Shown here: piece by piece, positions 48,454 through 56,506 of the stretch
How positions within the stretch are numbered: the first letter of the stretch is position 1
Layout: every line of letters starts with the position of its first letter
Assembly: GCF_000380125.1 (NCBI RefSeq)
Contig: NZ_KB904580.1
Span: 34,301 to 98,300, forward strand
Direction: 5' to 3'
Source: Streptococcus ovis DSM 16829
GTDB lineage: Bacteria; Bacillota; Bacilli; Lactobacillales; Streptococcaceae
Length of the DNA stretch: 64,000 bases
Position numbers and translations under genes: made by a program
Notes under the pieces: model-generated
Told to the model about the DNA's origin: nothing
The model's database searches: none
The model's input: the letters and a program-made list of their open reading frames with translations, nothing else

Positions 48454-49784
48454 GTATGATTTATCCTTTTCTCATTTTGTTTGTGGATTTGTTGGTCAAG
48501 TGGATCATCTTTCTCACCATCAGCAATCAAACATTACCTCGCTATCAGTCTTTTCTTATCGTTCTAGGACTGTCTTTGGTGACACTAATCAATCCACCTA
48601 CCATGCTCTTTCTAGAACCCTTTTACTTCCTCATACTCATCTTATTATTCCTCAAACCTCGTTGGACCAAGGCACAGGTCATCTTTTATAGCTTCTTGCC
48701 CTTTGTAACGGTTGATTTGTACGAGCGTTTATCCAATGTTTATGAGGGAATGCGACTTGTTCTGTTTGATGGAGAGAGAGCTTGGTTGCTGACTAGCGCT
48801 ATGGTCATTTTTCAATTGGGAGGCTTATTATTTGGATTTCTTCTTATCAAGATTTTGCGTCTTAATTTTACAACGCTGACTGGTATTTTTCATTATGGGA
48901 TTGGAAAACGGGCTGCGCTGATTTTAAATGGAAGTATGCTATTCTATGTCCTTCTTCTCCATCCTTTGCTTCTAGCAAGTGGGAAGGAACAGGAATTTGA
49001 GCTTATCTTTGGGGCAGAAAATGCTCAAAGTACGCTCGACTTATTTGTCCTCTACGTCTATGTCTTTATTGCTCTGCTTATTTACCTCAATTATAAGGCA
49101 AAGGAATATCTGGACAATGAATTGCAACGGAGCAAGGACCAGCAACTGTCTGCCTTGTCTTCCTATTCCGCCCACGTGGAGAGCCTCTATAAAGAACTCC
49201 GTTCTTTCCGCCACGACTATACCAATGTCCTGACCAGCCTCAATGAAGCTTTTAAGCAAGATGATTTGGCGACGGCTAAGGATATCTATCAAGCTGTCAT
49301 TGCTCAATCCGACAAAAAGTTTTACCACAGCAAGTATGATATTGCCAACCTTGCCAACTTGACCAACCCTGCCATGAAGAGCCTGATTTCTGCCAAGCTG
49401 ATGGAGGCTCAGGCTAAGGGGATTCACCTAACGGTGGAAATAGCAGAGCAGATTAGTGAGCCAAATATGGAACTCCTAGATGTGGTGGCTATCTTATCCA
49501 TCTTCCTTGACAATGCCATCGAAGCCAGTCAGGAAACTGAGGATAAACTCTTAAATTTCGCCTACTTTGCTGAGGGAGACCAGAAGATTCTCCTCATTGA
49601 AAATAGCACACTTAAAGAACGAGTGAACACGAAAACTATCTACCAGTACGGTAGGTCTAGCAAGGGAGATAATCGAGGCATCGGCCTTGCCAATATCAAA
49701 GACATTCTCGCCAAATACCCAGGTGTCAGCCTCAATACCAGTAGCGGTAATCATCGCTTTAGGCAGGAGTTGATTTTCAGATAA
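48450..49784 (+). CDS. AgrC/ComD/BlpH-like histidine kinase
   Basis: The 444-residue kinase has six or seven membrane helices in the first 215 residues and a cytoplasmic part with H255 in SFRHDYTNVL, the HPK10 type. The ATPase domain shows VVAILSIFLDNAIEASQE (N box) and GRSSKGDNRGIGLANIKDIL (G box). This class typically senses peptide pheromones. The overlap with the regulator gene implies coupled translation. The signal is unknown. Confidence 0.92.
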   Translation: MSMIYPFLILFVDLLVKWIIFLTISNQTLPRYQSFLIVLGLSLVTLINPPTMLFLEPFYFLILILLFLKPRWTKAQVIFYSFLPFVTVDLYERLSNVYEGMRLVLFDGERAWLLTSAMVIFQLGGLLFGFLLIKILRLNFTTLTGIFHYGIGKRAALILNGSMLFYVLLLHPLLLASGKEQEFELIFGAENAQSTLDLFVLYVYVFIALLIYLNYKAKEYLDNELQRSKDQQLSALSSYSAHVESLYKELRSFRHDYTNVLTSLNEAFKQDDLATAKDIYQAVIAQSDKKFYHSKYDIANLANLTNPAMKSLISAKLMEAQAKGIHLTVEIAEQISEPNMELLDVVAILSIFLDNAIEASQETEDKLLNFAYFAEGDQKILLIENSTLKERVNTKTIYQYGRSSKGDNRGIGLANIKDILAKYPGVSLNTSSGNHRFRQELIFR

Positions 49785-49795
49785 ACTGCTAGCCG

Positions 49796-49824
49796 TTGAT
49801 TTTAGATGAAAAATGAGCTATAAT
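49796..49824 (+). promoter_or_regulatory. Promoter of the antisense RNA
   Basis: -35 TTGATT (49796-49801) and -10 TATAAT (49819-49824) are spaced 17 bp. The -35 box begins 11 nt after the kinase stop codon. Confidence 0.85.
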
Positions 49825-49830
49825 AAAGAA

Positions 49831-49948
49831 AAGGAGTTGGCTTCCGACCAACTCCCTTGAGACCGTTTTAAAGACGGGACAGATGAAATTACAGTAAAAC
49901 CGCAATTCCAGACCTGTCAAAGTTAGAAGTGCGGTTTTACTGTTTTTT
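49831..49948 (+). ncRNA. Antisense RNA, probable type I antitoxin
   Basis: The predicted transcript of about 118 nt starts just after the TATAAT. It begins with a hairpin GGAGTTGG-CTTCCGA-CCAACTCC (49833-49855) and ends with a 14-bp perfect stem ACAGTAAAACCGCA (49891-49904)/TGCGGTTTTACTGT (49930-49943) plus T6. No ORF with a ribosome site lies in it. It runs opposite to the small toxin-like gene, whose stop codon lies in the T-run. On the minus strand the first hairpin followed by TTTTCTTT would end the toxin mRNA, so the two RNAs would overlap over the full length of this one. The pattern matches RatA/TxpA and SR4/BsrG systems. Confidence 0.72.
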
Positions 49949-50036
49949 ACTTATCTTTTTTATCTAGATAGGTCAACAATGCCAGTAAAAAGATGCCAGA
50001 GTTTACGATAAGCTCAAGAGCTTGATAAACTGACAT
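49947..50036 (-). CDS. Holin-like small hydrophobic peptide, putative type I toxin
   Basis: The 29-residue peptide (MSVYQALELIVNSG, then IFLLALLTYLDKKDK) looks like the putative holin-like toxins of Firmicutes: the MSVY.AL start, one membrane helix and a charged tail. AAAGGA lies 8 nt before this ATG. An in-frame ATG at 50066, ten codons upstream, has a near-perfect ribosome site (AAGGAGGTGAT, 5 nt away), so a 39-residue product is possible. The gene is opposed by the antisense RNA above. A weak TATAGT -10 lies about 50 nt before the longer start. Confidence 0.68.
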   Translation of the reverse strand: MSVYQALELIVNSGIFLLALLTYLDKKDK

Positions 50037-50156
50037 GACGGAATCCTTTCTAAGAGACAATGTCATAGGCATCACCTCCTTGTTTAGATTTCCGTCCCGC
50101 CTTCGGAACTTCCTCAACTATATTATTCGATTTTTGATAGAGAAATTGAGATATTT

Positions 50157-50224
50157 ACCATTCATTATCCCAAAACAACCGTTCATGACATCATGGACGG
50201 TTTTTACTTGTTTTTAGCTATACT
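50157..50224 (+). promoter_or_regulatory. LytTR-type promoter module B (first ABC operon)
   Basis: ACCATTCATTA (50157-50167) and ACCGTTCATGA (50178-50188) start 21 bp apart; TATACT (50219-50224) lies 30 bp beyond. AAGGAG and the permease ATG follow at 50286. Confidence 0.85.
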
Positions 50225-50285
50225 AATGCTTGTAAGAAATGAAACGAATCAAACAAGCGACTCGTCAAAAGAAAAGGAGATTACA

Positions 50286-51029
50286 ATGAACCTATTTACC
50301 TCTATTTTTAAATCTGTCTTTAAAAGACGGGATGTGATGATTTTAATGGCTTTCGCCTTGCTTCCCTTATTAGTCGCCCCTTTGGCAGATGTGCAAGATA
50401 GAAAACAGGCTGTTGATTTTACATCCAGTGCCATTGCTTATTTCAACTCAGGTATTGAGACGCAATTTCAATTATTATTACCAAGTTTGATGTTTGGATT
50501 GATTGTCTCATCTGTCTTTCATGATGAAATTACCTCAGGTATCCTATTTCTTTACAAGGACTTGAAACGCTCAGCGATTTTTAATGCGAAGTTGCTTAGC
50601 CTAGTGGCAGTTTACGGGATTTACCTCTTCTTGACCTTTGTCGTAAGTGTTTTGGCCTACTATGTCTATCTAGCGCCGACCTTTCACTTTGAACCTAAGT
50701 TTTGGATAGCCCAAGGAACTGGTCAAGTCATTTTCATGCAAATCGTGACAACCATTGCTTTTCATCTTATTTCAATGGCAATTGTCGCAGCAGTTTCTAT
50801 CAAGAAGACAACCATTCAAGCAGTCTTAGCAGGTATTCTTTTTACTCTCATATCCATGACTGCGCCTCTGTGGAATGGCTTCCGCTATATTGCTCCAAAT
50901 ACCTATCCTAAGTTGATTGATACATTATCATTTGGTTCAGCTCTGCTTATTAGCCTTAGCCTAACCCTACTATACTTTGGCCTTGCCTACTGGACTGCGA
51001 AACGCCGTTTTGACACTATTGAATACTAA
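50286..51029 (+). CDS. ABC-2 type permease, first operon
   Basis: Start at 50286 (AAGGAG 6-7 nt upstream) gives 247 residues. Six membrane helices are predicted (MILMAFALLPLLVAPL, LLPSLMFGLIVSSVF, and so on). It has the charged HDEITSGILFLYKDLKRSAIFNAKL loop (cited in part: GILFLYKDLKRS) seen also in the other permease of this operon (MFLYKDLPRKDIFRAK). That shared element marks the two as paralogues. Export substrate unknown; a peptide is plausible given the adjacent pheromone-type system. Confidence 0.78.
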   Translation: MNLFTSIFKSVFKRRDVMILMAFALLPLLVAPLADVQDRKQAVDFTSSAIAYFNSGIETQFQLLLPSLMFGLIVSSVFHDEITSGILFLYKDLKRSAIFNAKLLSLVAVYGIYLFLTFVVSVLAYYVYLAPTFHFEPKFWIAQGTGQVIFMQIVTTIAFHLISMAIVAAVSIKKTTIQAVLAGILFTLISMTAPLWNGFRYIAPNTYPKLIDTLSFGSALLISLSLTLLYFGLAYWTAKRRFDTIEY

Positions 51030-51056
51030 GATGACAGAATTTACAGGAGAAAACAC

Positions 51057-51923
51057 ATGCTTAAAATCGAAAACCTTTCAAAACAATTTGCTGGAAATGA
51101 CTTTTACTCACTTAAAGACGTAACCATGGAAATCCAAAAGGGAGAGATTGTTGGTCTTATCGGAAAAAATGGCGCTGGAAAATCGACCCTCATGAAACTG
51201 ATGGCAAAATCCCTCAAACCAACTAGCGGAACTATTACTTATAACGGGGTGGATATTCACACGACAGACAATATGCTCAAAGATTTTGGAATTATGATTG
51301 ACCCTGTCTTCTATCCAGAAATGTCTGTGATGGATAACTTGAAATTTTACTTAAAACTGCATGGAAAAACAGAATTCTACAGCAATATCGAGCCAACCTT
51401 GAAACTCTTGGAACTTTGGAATGCTCGTAACCGTAAGCCAAAAGGATTTTCTTTCGGAATGAAGCAACGGACTGCTCTTGCCATTGCCATGGTAGCCGAG
51501 CCAGACTTCCTCATCTTGGATGAGCCCTTTGTAGGATTGGACCCAATTGGGGTACAAAAACTCATTGATATTTTGAAACAATGGTCAAGCGAACGTCAGA
51601 TTTCTATGCTGATTTCTAGTCATCAGTTGGCAGAATTAGAAGCCCTTTGCCAACGCTATGTCTATATTGAGGCTGGTGAGTTAGCAGATGCCTTTGAAGG
51701 TCAAGGTGCGCCAAGTGTCTTGGTTGAACTGAAAGAAACAGCACCGCTTGCTGCCTTGCAACCATTTATGAGCGAAACGATTCGTCTTGACGGTCATACA
51801 CTTGAAATTGCAACCAACCACACCGAAGATATCAATGCCCTCTTTGCCCTACTTGGTCAAGAAGGCATGATTGAAATGATTACCATTAAAGAAAACCATC
51901 TGAAAGATATTTTCTCAGCTTAA
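51057..51923 (+). CDS. ABC transporter ATPase, first operon
   Basis: The 288-residue ATPase has Walker A GKNGAGKST, signature SFGMKQRTALAIAM, Walker B FLILDEPFVGLDP and H-loop LISSHQLAELE. The Q-loop position is IMIDPVFYPEMS, with Asp where the usual Gln would stand, again like bacteriocin-protection ATPases. A 75-residue C-terminal extension follows. It sits 27 nt after the permease with its own AGGAG. Confidence 0.88.
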   Translation: MLKIENLSKQFAGNDFYSLKDVTMEIQKGEIVGLIGKNGAGKSTLMKLMAKSLKPTSGTITYNGVDIHTTDNMLKDFGIMIDPVFYPEMSVMDNLKFYLKLHGKTEFYSNIEPTLKLLELWNARNRKPKGFSFGMKQRTALAIAMVAEPDFLILDEPFVGLDPIGVQKLIDILKQWSSERQISMLISSHQLAELEALCQRYVYIEAGELADAFEGQGAPSVLVELKETAPLAALQPFMSETIRLDGHTLEIATNHTEDINALFALLGQEGMIEMITIKENHLKDIFSA

Positions 51924-51941
51924 AATTGAAAGGAGACACCT

Positions 51942-52715
51942 ATGTCACTTATCAGACCTGTATTTGAAACCGTCTGGAAACGGAAAGAAACTAAGATTTA
52001 TCTAGCTATTGCCATTATTTTCCCCCTTGTCTTTTTAGCCTCTACCTTTTTGCCAAAGGGAAGTAACTTCATGGTACCCACCCCAGCAACTGGGGAGTTC
52101 TTCTCATACCTTGATTTACTGACTGGAATTTTAGGAGCTGCTAGTTCTTTAACGCTCCCTACTTTAGCACTTTTTCTTTTAACCTTTAGTGTTTTTCGTA
52201 GTGAAGCAGATACCCATCTGATGTTCCTCTACAAAGACCTACCTCGGAAAGATATTTTTCGTGCGAAGATTATTAGCCTCATCTTGATTGTATTGATTTT
52301 TCTAACAATTTTTGGTGTAATAATGGGAGTTATTTTCTACAGCCGAGTTGCCTATATGCCTTATGCAAAACCACAATTTTTCCCTACTAATATGGAGATA
52401 TTTGTTAGTGATCTTTCTGGTATTTGGGCATTCTTCCTAGAAAATTGTATCGGTCTTTTCTTGGCAACATTCCTCTCTCTTCGCATAGGAAAAGCAGTGA
52501 CCCTTGCGACAGCCTTCGGATATAGCATTGGAGGTATGATTTTAGTCAGCCTTGGGGGTCCTATTGCTAAATTTTTCCCAAGTGGCTACCTCAACTGGGA
52601 AAACTTTGATAGTTCTTTGTGGATAGATTTTGGAAAAGCTGGCTTGCTTTCACTCTTCTACTGCGCTATCCTAAGTTATCTCACCTACAAGCACTTTAAA
52701 ACAATGGAGTATTAA
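51942..52715 (+). CDS. ABC-2 type permease, first operon, second subunit
   Basis: The 257-residue hydrophobic protein has six predicted helices (IYLAIAIIFPLVFLASTFL, LILIVLIFLTIFGVIMGVIFY) and a HLMFLYKDLPRKDIFRAKI loop homologous to the first permease. It ends YKHFKTMEY. AAGGAG is 8 nt upstream. The stop codon overlaps the first repeat of module C, so this operon ends directly at the promoter of the next. Confidence 0.8.
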   Translation: MSLIRPVFETVWKRKETKIYLAIAIIFPLVFLASTFLPKGSNFMVPTPATGEFFSYLDLLTGILGAASSLTLPTLALFLLTFSVFRSEADTHLMFLYKDLPRKDIFRAKIISLILIVLIFLTIFGVIMGVIFYSRVAYMPYAKPQFFPTNMEIFVSDLSGIWAFFLENCIGLFLATFLSLRIGKAVTLATAFGYSIGGMILVSLGGPIAKFFPSGYLNWENFDSSLWIDFGKAGLLSLFYCAILSYLTYKHFKTMEY

Positions 52716-52782
52716 CCATTCATTACTTCAAAGCAACCGTTCATGACATCGTGGACGGTTTTGGCATGTTTTGCGCTATACT
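52715..52782 (+). promoter_or_regulatory. LytTR-type promoter module C (second ABC operon)
   Basis: ACCATTCATTA (52715-52725) and ACCGTTCATGA (52736-52746) start 21 bp apart; TATACT (52777-52782) lies 30 bp beyond. It is highly similar to module B through the whole stretch, including the GACATC.TGGACGGTTTT continuation. Confidence 0.86.
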
Positions 52783-52812
52783 ACTGTCATCAGAAAGATG
52801 AAGGAGAACACA

Positions 52813-53694
52813 ATGACACAGGAAACCTTGATTCGCATAGAAAATATCAGCAAACATTATGGAAAACAGGCTGCCCTTGACCAAGTATCTTTTAACATTC
52901 ACAGAGGCGAAATCTGTGGCCTTGTCGGTCAAAATGGTGCTGGTAAAACGACCTTAATTCGGATTATCTCTGGTCTCATTCAAGCTAGTGAGGGACAGAT
53001 TGACAAGTCTGCAGCCTTGCGTATCGGGGCCATCATCGAATCTCCAACCCTCTATCCCAATATGACAGCTTATGACAACCTCATGTATGCAGCGCCGCAA
53101 TGTCACATCGAAAATCCCAAAGAGCGTGTCACAGAAGTTTTAAGCCTAGTCGGTCTTGCTCAAGTTGATAAAAAGAAGAAGGTCAAAGACTTCTCACTCG
53201 GGATGCGTCAGCGGGTGGCCATTGCATTGTCCTTGATTGACTTCCCAGAGTTTCTGATTTTAGACGAACCCATCAACGGTCTTGATCCATCTGGTATCAA
53301 GGAAATGCGTGAAATCATTCTTAATCTCCGTGACACCTACAGTATTACCGTCTTGATTTCCAGTCATATCTTGACAGAATTGGAATTATTGGCAGACCGT
53401 TTCGTTATCGTCCATAAGGGGCAAGTTATTCGTGACATTTCCAAAGAAGCCTTATAAAATGAAGTTAGTGATAAGATTTTGCTAGAAGTGGACCAACCGC
53501 AATTCGTGGCAGATACCTTGAAGGCAAATGGCTTGACTTATACGATTAATGAACACTCTCAACGCCTAGAGATTGAGCCAACCATCACCGTTCACGATTT
53601 ACTAACCATTATCATGGCAACAGACGCTACTGTCCAAGCCATCTACCGTCGCAATGTGTCACTCGAAGATTATTATTTGAATTTATTAGATTAG
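52813..53694 (+). pseudogene. ABC transporter ATPase with an in-frame stop codon
   Basis: From the ATG at 52813 (AAGGAG upstream) the reading frame encodes Walker A GQNGAGKTT, Q-loop area IIESPTLYPNM, signature SLGMRQRVAIALS, Walker B FLILDEPINGLDP and H-loop ISSHILTELE. At 53455-53457 a TAA interrupts it after KEAL; the same frame continues NEVSDKILLEVDQPQF to a stop at 53694, encoding the usual C-terminal extension. So a single substitution makes a 214-residue protein with a complete nucleotide-binding core lacking about 79 C-terminal residues. It could be inactive, or a shortened but working ATPase. A sequencing error cannot be excluded. Confidence 0.8.
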
Positions 53695-53703
53695 GAGAAC
53701 GTT

Positions 53704-54411
53704 ATGTTTGCATCCCTTAAAGCGGATTTATACCGCATGAGAAAAGAAAGATTGTCCCTTGTAGCAACGATTTTTCTAGGTTTATTTACCCTAGCTATGA
53801 CCCTTGGAGAAATGGGAGATAAAACGGTAGCAGGAGCAGAGTCTTCCATGGCTACCATGACCCTATTTTTGGTCATGTTCTTCCTCACCCCAGCTAAAAT
53901 CTTCTTTGGTGAAGAGTACGCTAACCGCACCATCAATAACTTCTTGATCAAACACCCCAACCGCTTCTTCGTTTTCACTTATAAATGGTTGGCCATGATG
54001 AGTCTGTCCCTAGCCTATGTTTTGGGAGTGATTGCCCTTATTACGGCCCTCCGTCTCGTGACAGTTGGCCAATTCCAACTTCTGCCTTTACTAGCTGCCT
54101 TTGTCAGACAATTACCATTTTACCTTGTCGCCATTAGCATCTGCGGAACCTTGATGACGATTTTACCAAAACTTTACCAAACCTATGTCACTTACATTTT
54201 ACTCGCTCTGCTCTTTGACCAAATCTTCTTGCAACTTAGCGTCTTTGTCTTGAAAACACCAATTTTTGCACCATTCTTGATGTTCAATCAATTGCATGCC
54301 AGCATTGCCCCAAATCAAGTAGCCCCCCTATCTATTGGAGTAGCCCTTGTCAGCAGCCTTGCTTACTACGGCGTGACTTACTACCTTTTTAGTAAACGAG
54401 AGTTTAAGTAA
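53704..54411 (+). CDS. ABC-2 type permease, second operon
   Basis: The 235-residue protein has six predicted helices (LVATIFLGLFTLAMTLG, MTLFLVMFFLTPAKIFFGEEYANRT in part, LSLAYVLGVIALITAL). The FFGEEYANRTINNFLIKHPNR loop fits the cytoplasmic coupling region. It lies 9 nt after the interrupted ATPase with AGGAG, and a terminator follows. It looks like the single permease of a two-gene exporter under module C. Confidence 0.8.
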   Translation: MFASLKADLYRMRKERLSLVATIFLGLFTLAMTLGEMGDKTVAGAESSMATMTLFLVMFFLTPAKIFFGEEYANRTINNFLIKHPNRFFVFTYKWLAMMSLSLAYVLGVIALITALRLVTVGQFQLLPLLAAFVRQLPFYLVAISICGTLMTILPKLYQTYVTYILLALLFDQIFLQLSVFVLKTPIFAPFLMFNQLHASIAPNQVAPLSIGVALVSSLAYYGVTYYLFSKREFK

Positions 54412-54421
54412 AAAATACACG

Positions 54422-54455
54422 AAAAAATCGCTCATGAATTCATGAACGATTTTTC
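54422..54455. terminator. Bidirectional terminator, palindromic core
   Basis: AAAAAATCG...CGATTTTT encloses the perfect palindrome TTCATGAATTCATGAA (one mismatch in context). It lies between converging genes. Confidence 0.85.
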
Positions 54456-54472
54456 TTTGATGGCATGTAGTC

Positions 54473-56296
54473 TTATAAACTAGTGAGGTGTTTTCCTGCC
54501 TTACGTCCTTGGTGCACAATACCAGATACAGCTGTTCCAGAACCAGGGTAGTAACCACCTATCCAGCCACCAGCATTGAGACCCGCCGCATATAAGCCCG
54601 GAATCACCTTGTCAAACGGAGTTACGACTTGACAATCAGTATTAATCTTCAAGCCACCAATCGAACCCAGATTTGATGCAACATTTTTATAAGCGTAGAA
54701 TGGCGCGTGAAGAGCTTTGAGGCCTGTTCTACGGCCAAAATCTCTATCCACTCCCGTTTCACAAACTTGGTTCCATTCCGCCAATGTCTTTTCTAGGTTG
54801 GCTTTTGGAACTCGTATTTTTTCCGCCAGTTCTTCCAGACTATCTGCCTTGAGAACCAACCCAGCTTCCACATCTGTTGCTAGACTTTCAGGTGTCCAAG
54901 CACTGCCTGGTTCTAAAATAGACTGGTCATCAAAAATCATATAGGTAGATGCCATGAGTTGTTTTTCCTGTTGGAAAATCGCTCTGTACTGGTAAGCATA
55001 AGTCGCATCTTCGCAGACGAAACGTTGGCCAGCTCCATTGACAATCACCATTGGAATCGTCGGTATTTTGTTATTGGTGGCATTGCCTGTCTTACCACAG
55101 AAGTCAATACAACCACCCATACCTGCCAGAGCGGCTCCTGCTGACAAGCCCATGAGGATACCATCGCCTGTATCAGTCTTAGCAGTCAGAATATTGCTAA
55201 AGGATAAGTCATTGAATTGTTGCGGATGGAGAGTTTTGGCTAATGCTGGGTTATTATCCACACTGGCTGTCGCTAGCACAACGCCTTTCTTCGCTTCAAT
55301 GGTCTGAGTTTGGCCATCAACCGTGGCAACTACTCCGACCACAGCCTTACTGTCCAACTCTTGCACGAGTGAAACAACGCTTGTATTGTACTGGATGGAA
55401 GCACCTGCTGCTTCAGCTGCTTCCCATAGGGCAGTTGTCAGAACAACACCATCGCCACCATTACCACCATTTTCATAGACGTGAATCCGATCTGCAAAGA
55501 TTTCATCCTTCACATATGGAATATGATTGTGTCCATAGACATCAACCCATTTAATCCCCAGCTCTGTCAACCATTCTAGGTTTTTAGGAGCTCCATAGGC
55601 CAAATCGCGGACCAACTCTTCGTCCATGGTATTTTCACCTGTTTTGATCCAAAGTGCAGCGTGCTTCTCTGGTGTATCATCTTGGTACTTGGTCAAGGCC
55701 TTTTGGTAAGATGTTCCTGCAGCTTGGAAGACACCACCTGAATAATTAGTCGTTCCACCATAGATACCTGCCTTTTCACAAATAAGAACAGACAAACCGC
55801 CACGCGCAGCTTCAACTGCTGCTGATAGGCCTGCACCACCAGCCCCCACTACCACAACATCATAACTGACATCATAATGCGTGACAGTATCTGCTGGGAC
55901 AACATCTCTTGCAGGAGAAGTATTTTGCACTTCTTTTAATACTGCCATGGAAGCACCTGAAACCGCGTCTGTTTCAACAACTGGTGCATAAGGATTGGCT
56001 GAAGCTGGGTCAAGTGCTACTTCTGCTGTAAGTTTCCCTTCTTTGACTGCTAAGGCCTTCTGAACAGCATGTTTAAAAGCTATACTTGAGAAAGTCGCGC
56101 CTGACACGGCGTCCACATCAGCAGACTGACTATTCAACATCCGCTCCTTAATGGTTTCAAGCCCCAAAGCTCCAACCTTTGCGGATTTAGTAAAATCGGC
56201 ATCCAAAGATTGGATTTTCCCATCTTCAAGACCAACAGTTACTGTTACTGGACCATGAAAACCAAGTGCAGAACCTTTTACAATTGTTTCAACCAT
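54473..56296 (-). CDS. Flavocytochrome c-type FAD/FMN reductase (fumarate/urocanate reductase family)
   Basis: Start at 56296 (GGAGG 7 nt upstream) gives 607 residues. Residues 1-90 form an FMN_bind domain with the flavinylation motif DAVSGAT (62-68), where ApbE attaches FMN to Thr. A second DAVSGAS occurs at 110-116. From residue 145 comes the FAD-binding fumarate reductase fold (VVVGAGGAGLSAAVEAARGG, GGTTNYSGG, C-terminal GGYYPGSGTAVSG). Soluble members reduce fumarate, urocanate or related enoates as electron sinks. No signal peptide. A cre site lies upstream. The substrate is not defined. Confidence 0.88.
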   Translation of the reverse strand: MVETIVKGSALGFHGPVTVTVGLEDGKIQSLDADFTKSAKVGALGLETIKERMLNSQSADVDAVSGATFSSIAFKHAVQKALAVKEGKLTAEVALDPASANPYAPVVETDAVSGASMAVLKEVQNTSPARDVVPADTVTHYDVSYDVVVVGAGGAGLSAAVEAARGGLSVLICEKAGIYGGTTNYSGGVFQAAGTSYQKALTKYQDDTPEKHAALWIKTGENTMDEELVRDLAYGAPKNLEWLTELGIKWVDVYGHNHIPYVKDEIFADRIHVYENGGNGGDGVVLTTALWEAAEAAGASIQYNTSVVSLVQELDSKAVVGVVATVDGQTQTIEAKKGVVLATASVDNNPALAKTLHPQQFNDLSFSNILTAKTDTGDGILMGLSAGAALAGMGGCIDFCGKTGNATNNKIPTIPMVIVNGAGQRFVCEDATYAYQYRAIFQQEKQLMASTYMIFDDQSILEPGSAWTPESLATDVEAGLVLKADSLEELAEKIRVPKANLEKTLAEWNQVCETGVDRDFGRRTGLKALHAPFYAYKNVASNLGSIGGLKINTDCQVVTPFDKVIPGLYAAGLNAGGWIGGYYPGSGTAVSGIVHQGRKAGKHLTSL

Positions 56297-56337
56297 TTGA
56301 ATTCCTCCTTTTTGATTCAAGACTGAAACGTTTTGAA

Positions 56338-56351
56338 GTAAAGCGTTTACA
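56338..56351 (-). promoter_or_regulatory. Putative CcpA site (cre) upstream of the flavoprotein gene
   Basis: On the minus strand TGTAAACGCTTTAC matches the cre consensus WGWAARCGYTWWMA except for the last base. A weaker second copy (TCAAAACGTTTCAG) lies 7-20 bp closer to the gene. Confidence 0.65.
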
Positions 56352-56436
56352 ACACCATTGTACTCCTTTCATAAAAATTATGCTTGATTTTTTGTGAAAA
56401 ATTGAACAATTTAATTAAAAATCTAATCCCAGACAT

Positions 56437-56459
56437 AAAAAACAGCCGAAGCTGTTTTC
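56437..56459 (-). terminator. Terminator after the kinase gene and asnA remnant
   Basis: On the minus strand AAAACAGC-TTCG-GCTGTTTT then T. Confidence 0.85.
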
Positions 56460-56490
56460 TATAAAATATTCTCAAATTCGTCGCGAACCT
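56454..56490 (-). repeat. Remnant copy of the asnA 3' end
   Basis: This 37-bp stretch matches 62244-62280 (the asnA 3' end) at 34 positions. On the minus strand it still encodes VR-D-EFENIL followed by a stop, as the real AsnA C-terminus VRNEFENIL. It stands 16 nt after the kinase stop codon, directly before a terminator, and is not part of any gene. Confidence 0.85.
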
Positions 56491-56506
56491 TGCAGAAGAA
56501 CATCAA

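Noticed and set aside
50193-50285. Longer N-terminus for the first ABC permease (ATG at 50193)
   Set aside because: It would place the start inside promoter module B, before the -10 box. The ATG at 50286 has an ideal AAGGAG.
54422-54455. Palindrome TTCATGAATTCATGAA as a fourth LytTR site
   Set aside because: It lacks the 21-bp repeat spacing and a downstream -10; it works as a terminator hairpin between converging genes.
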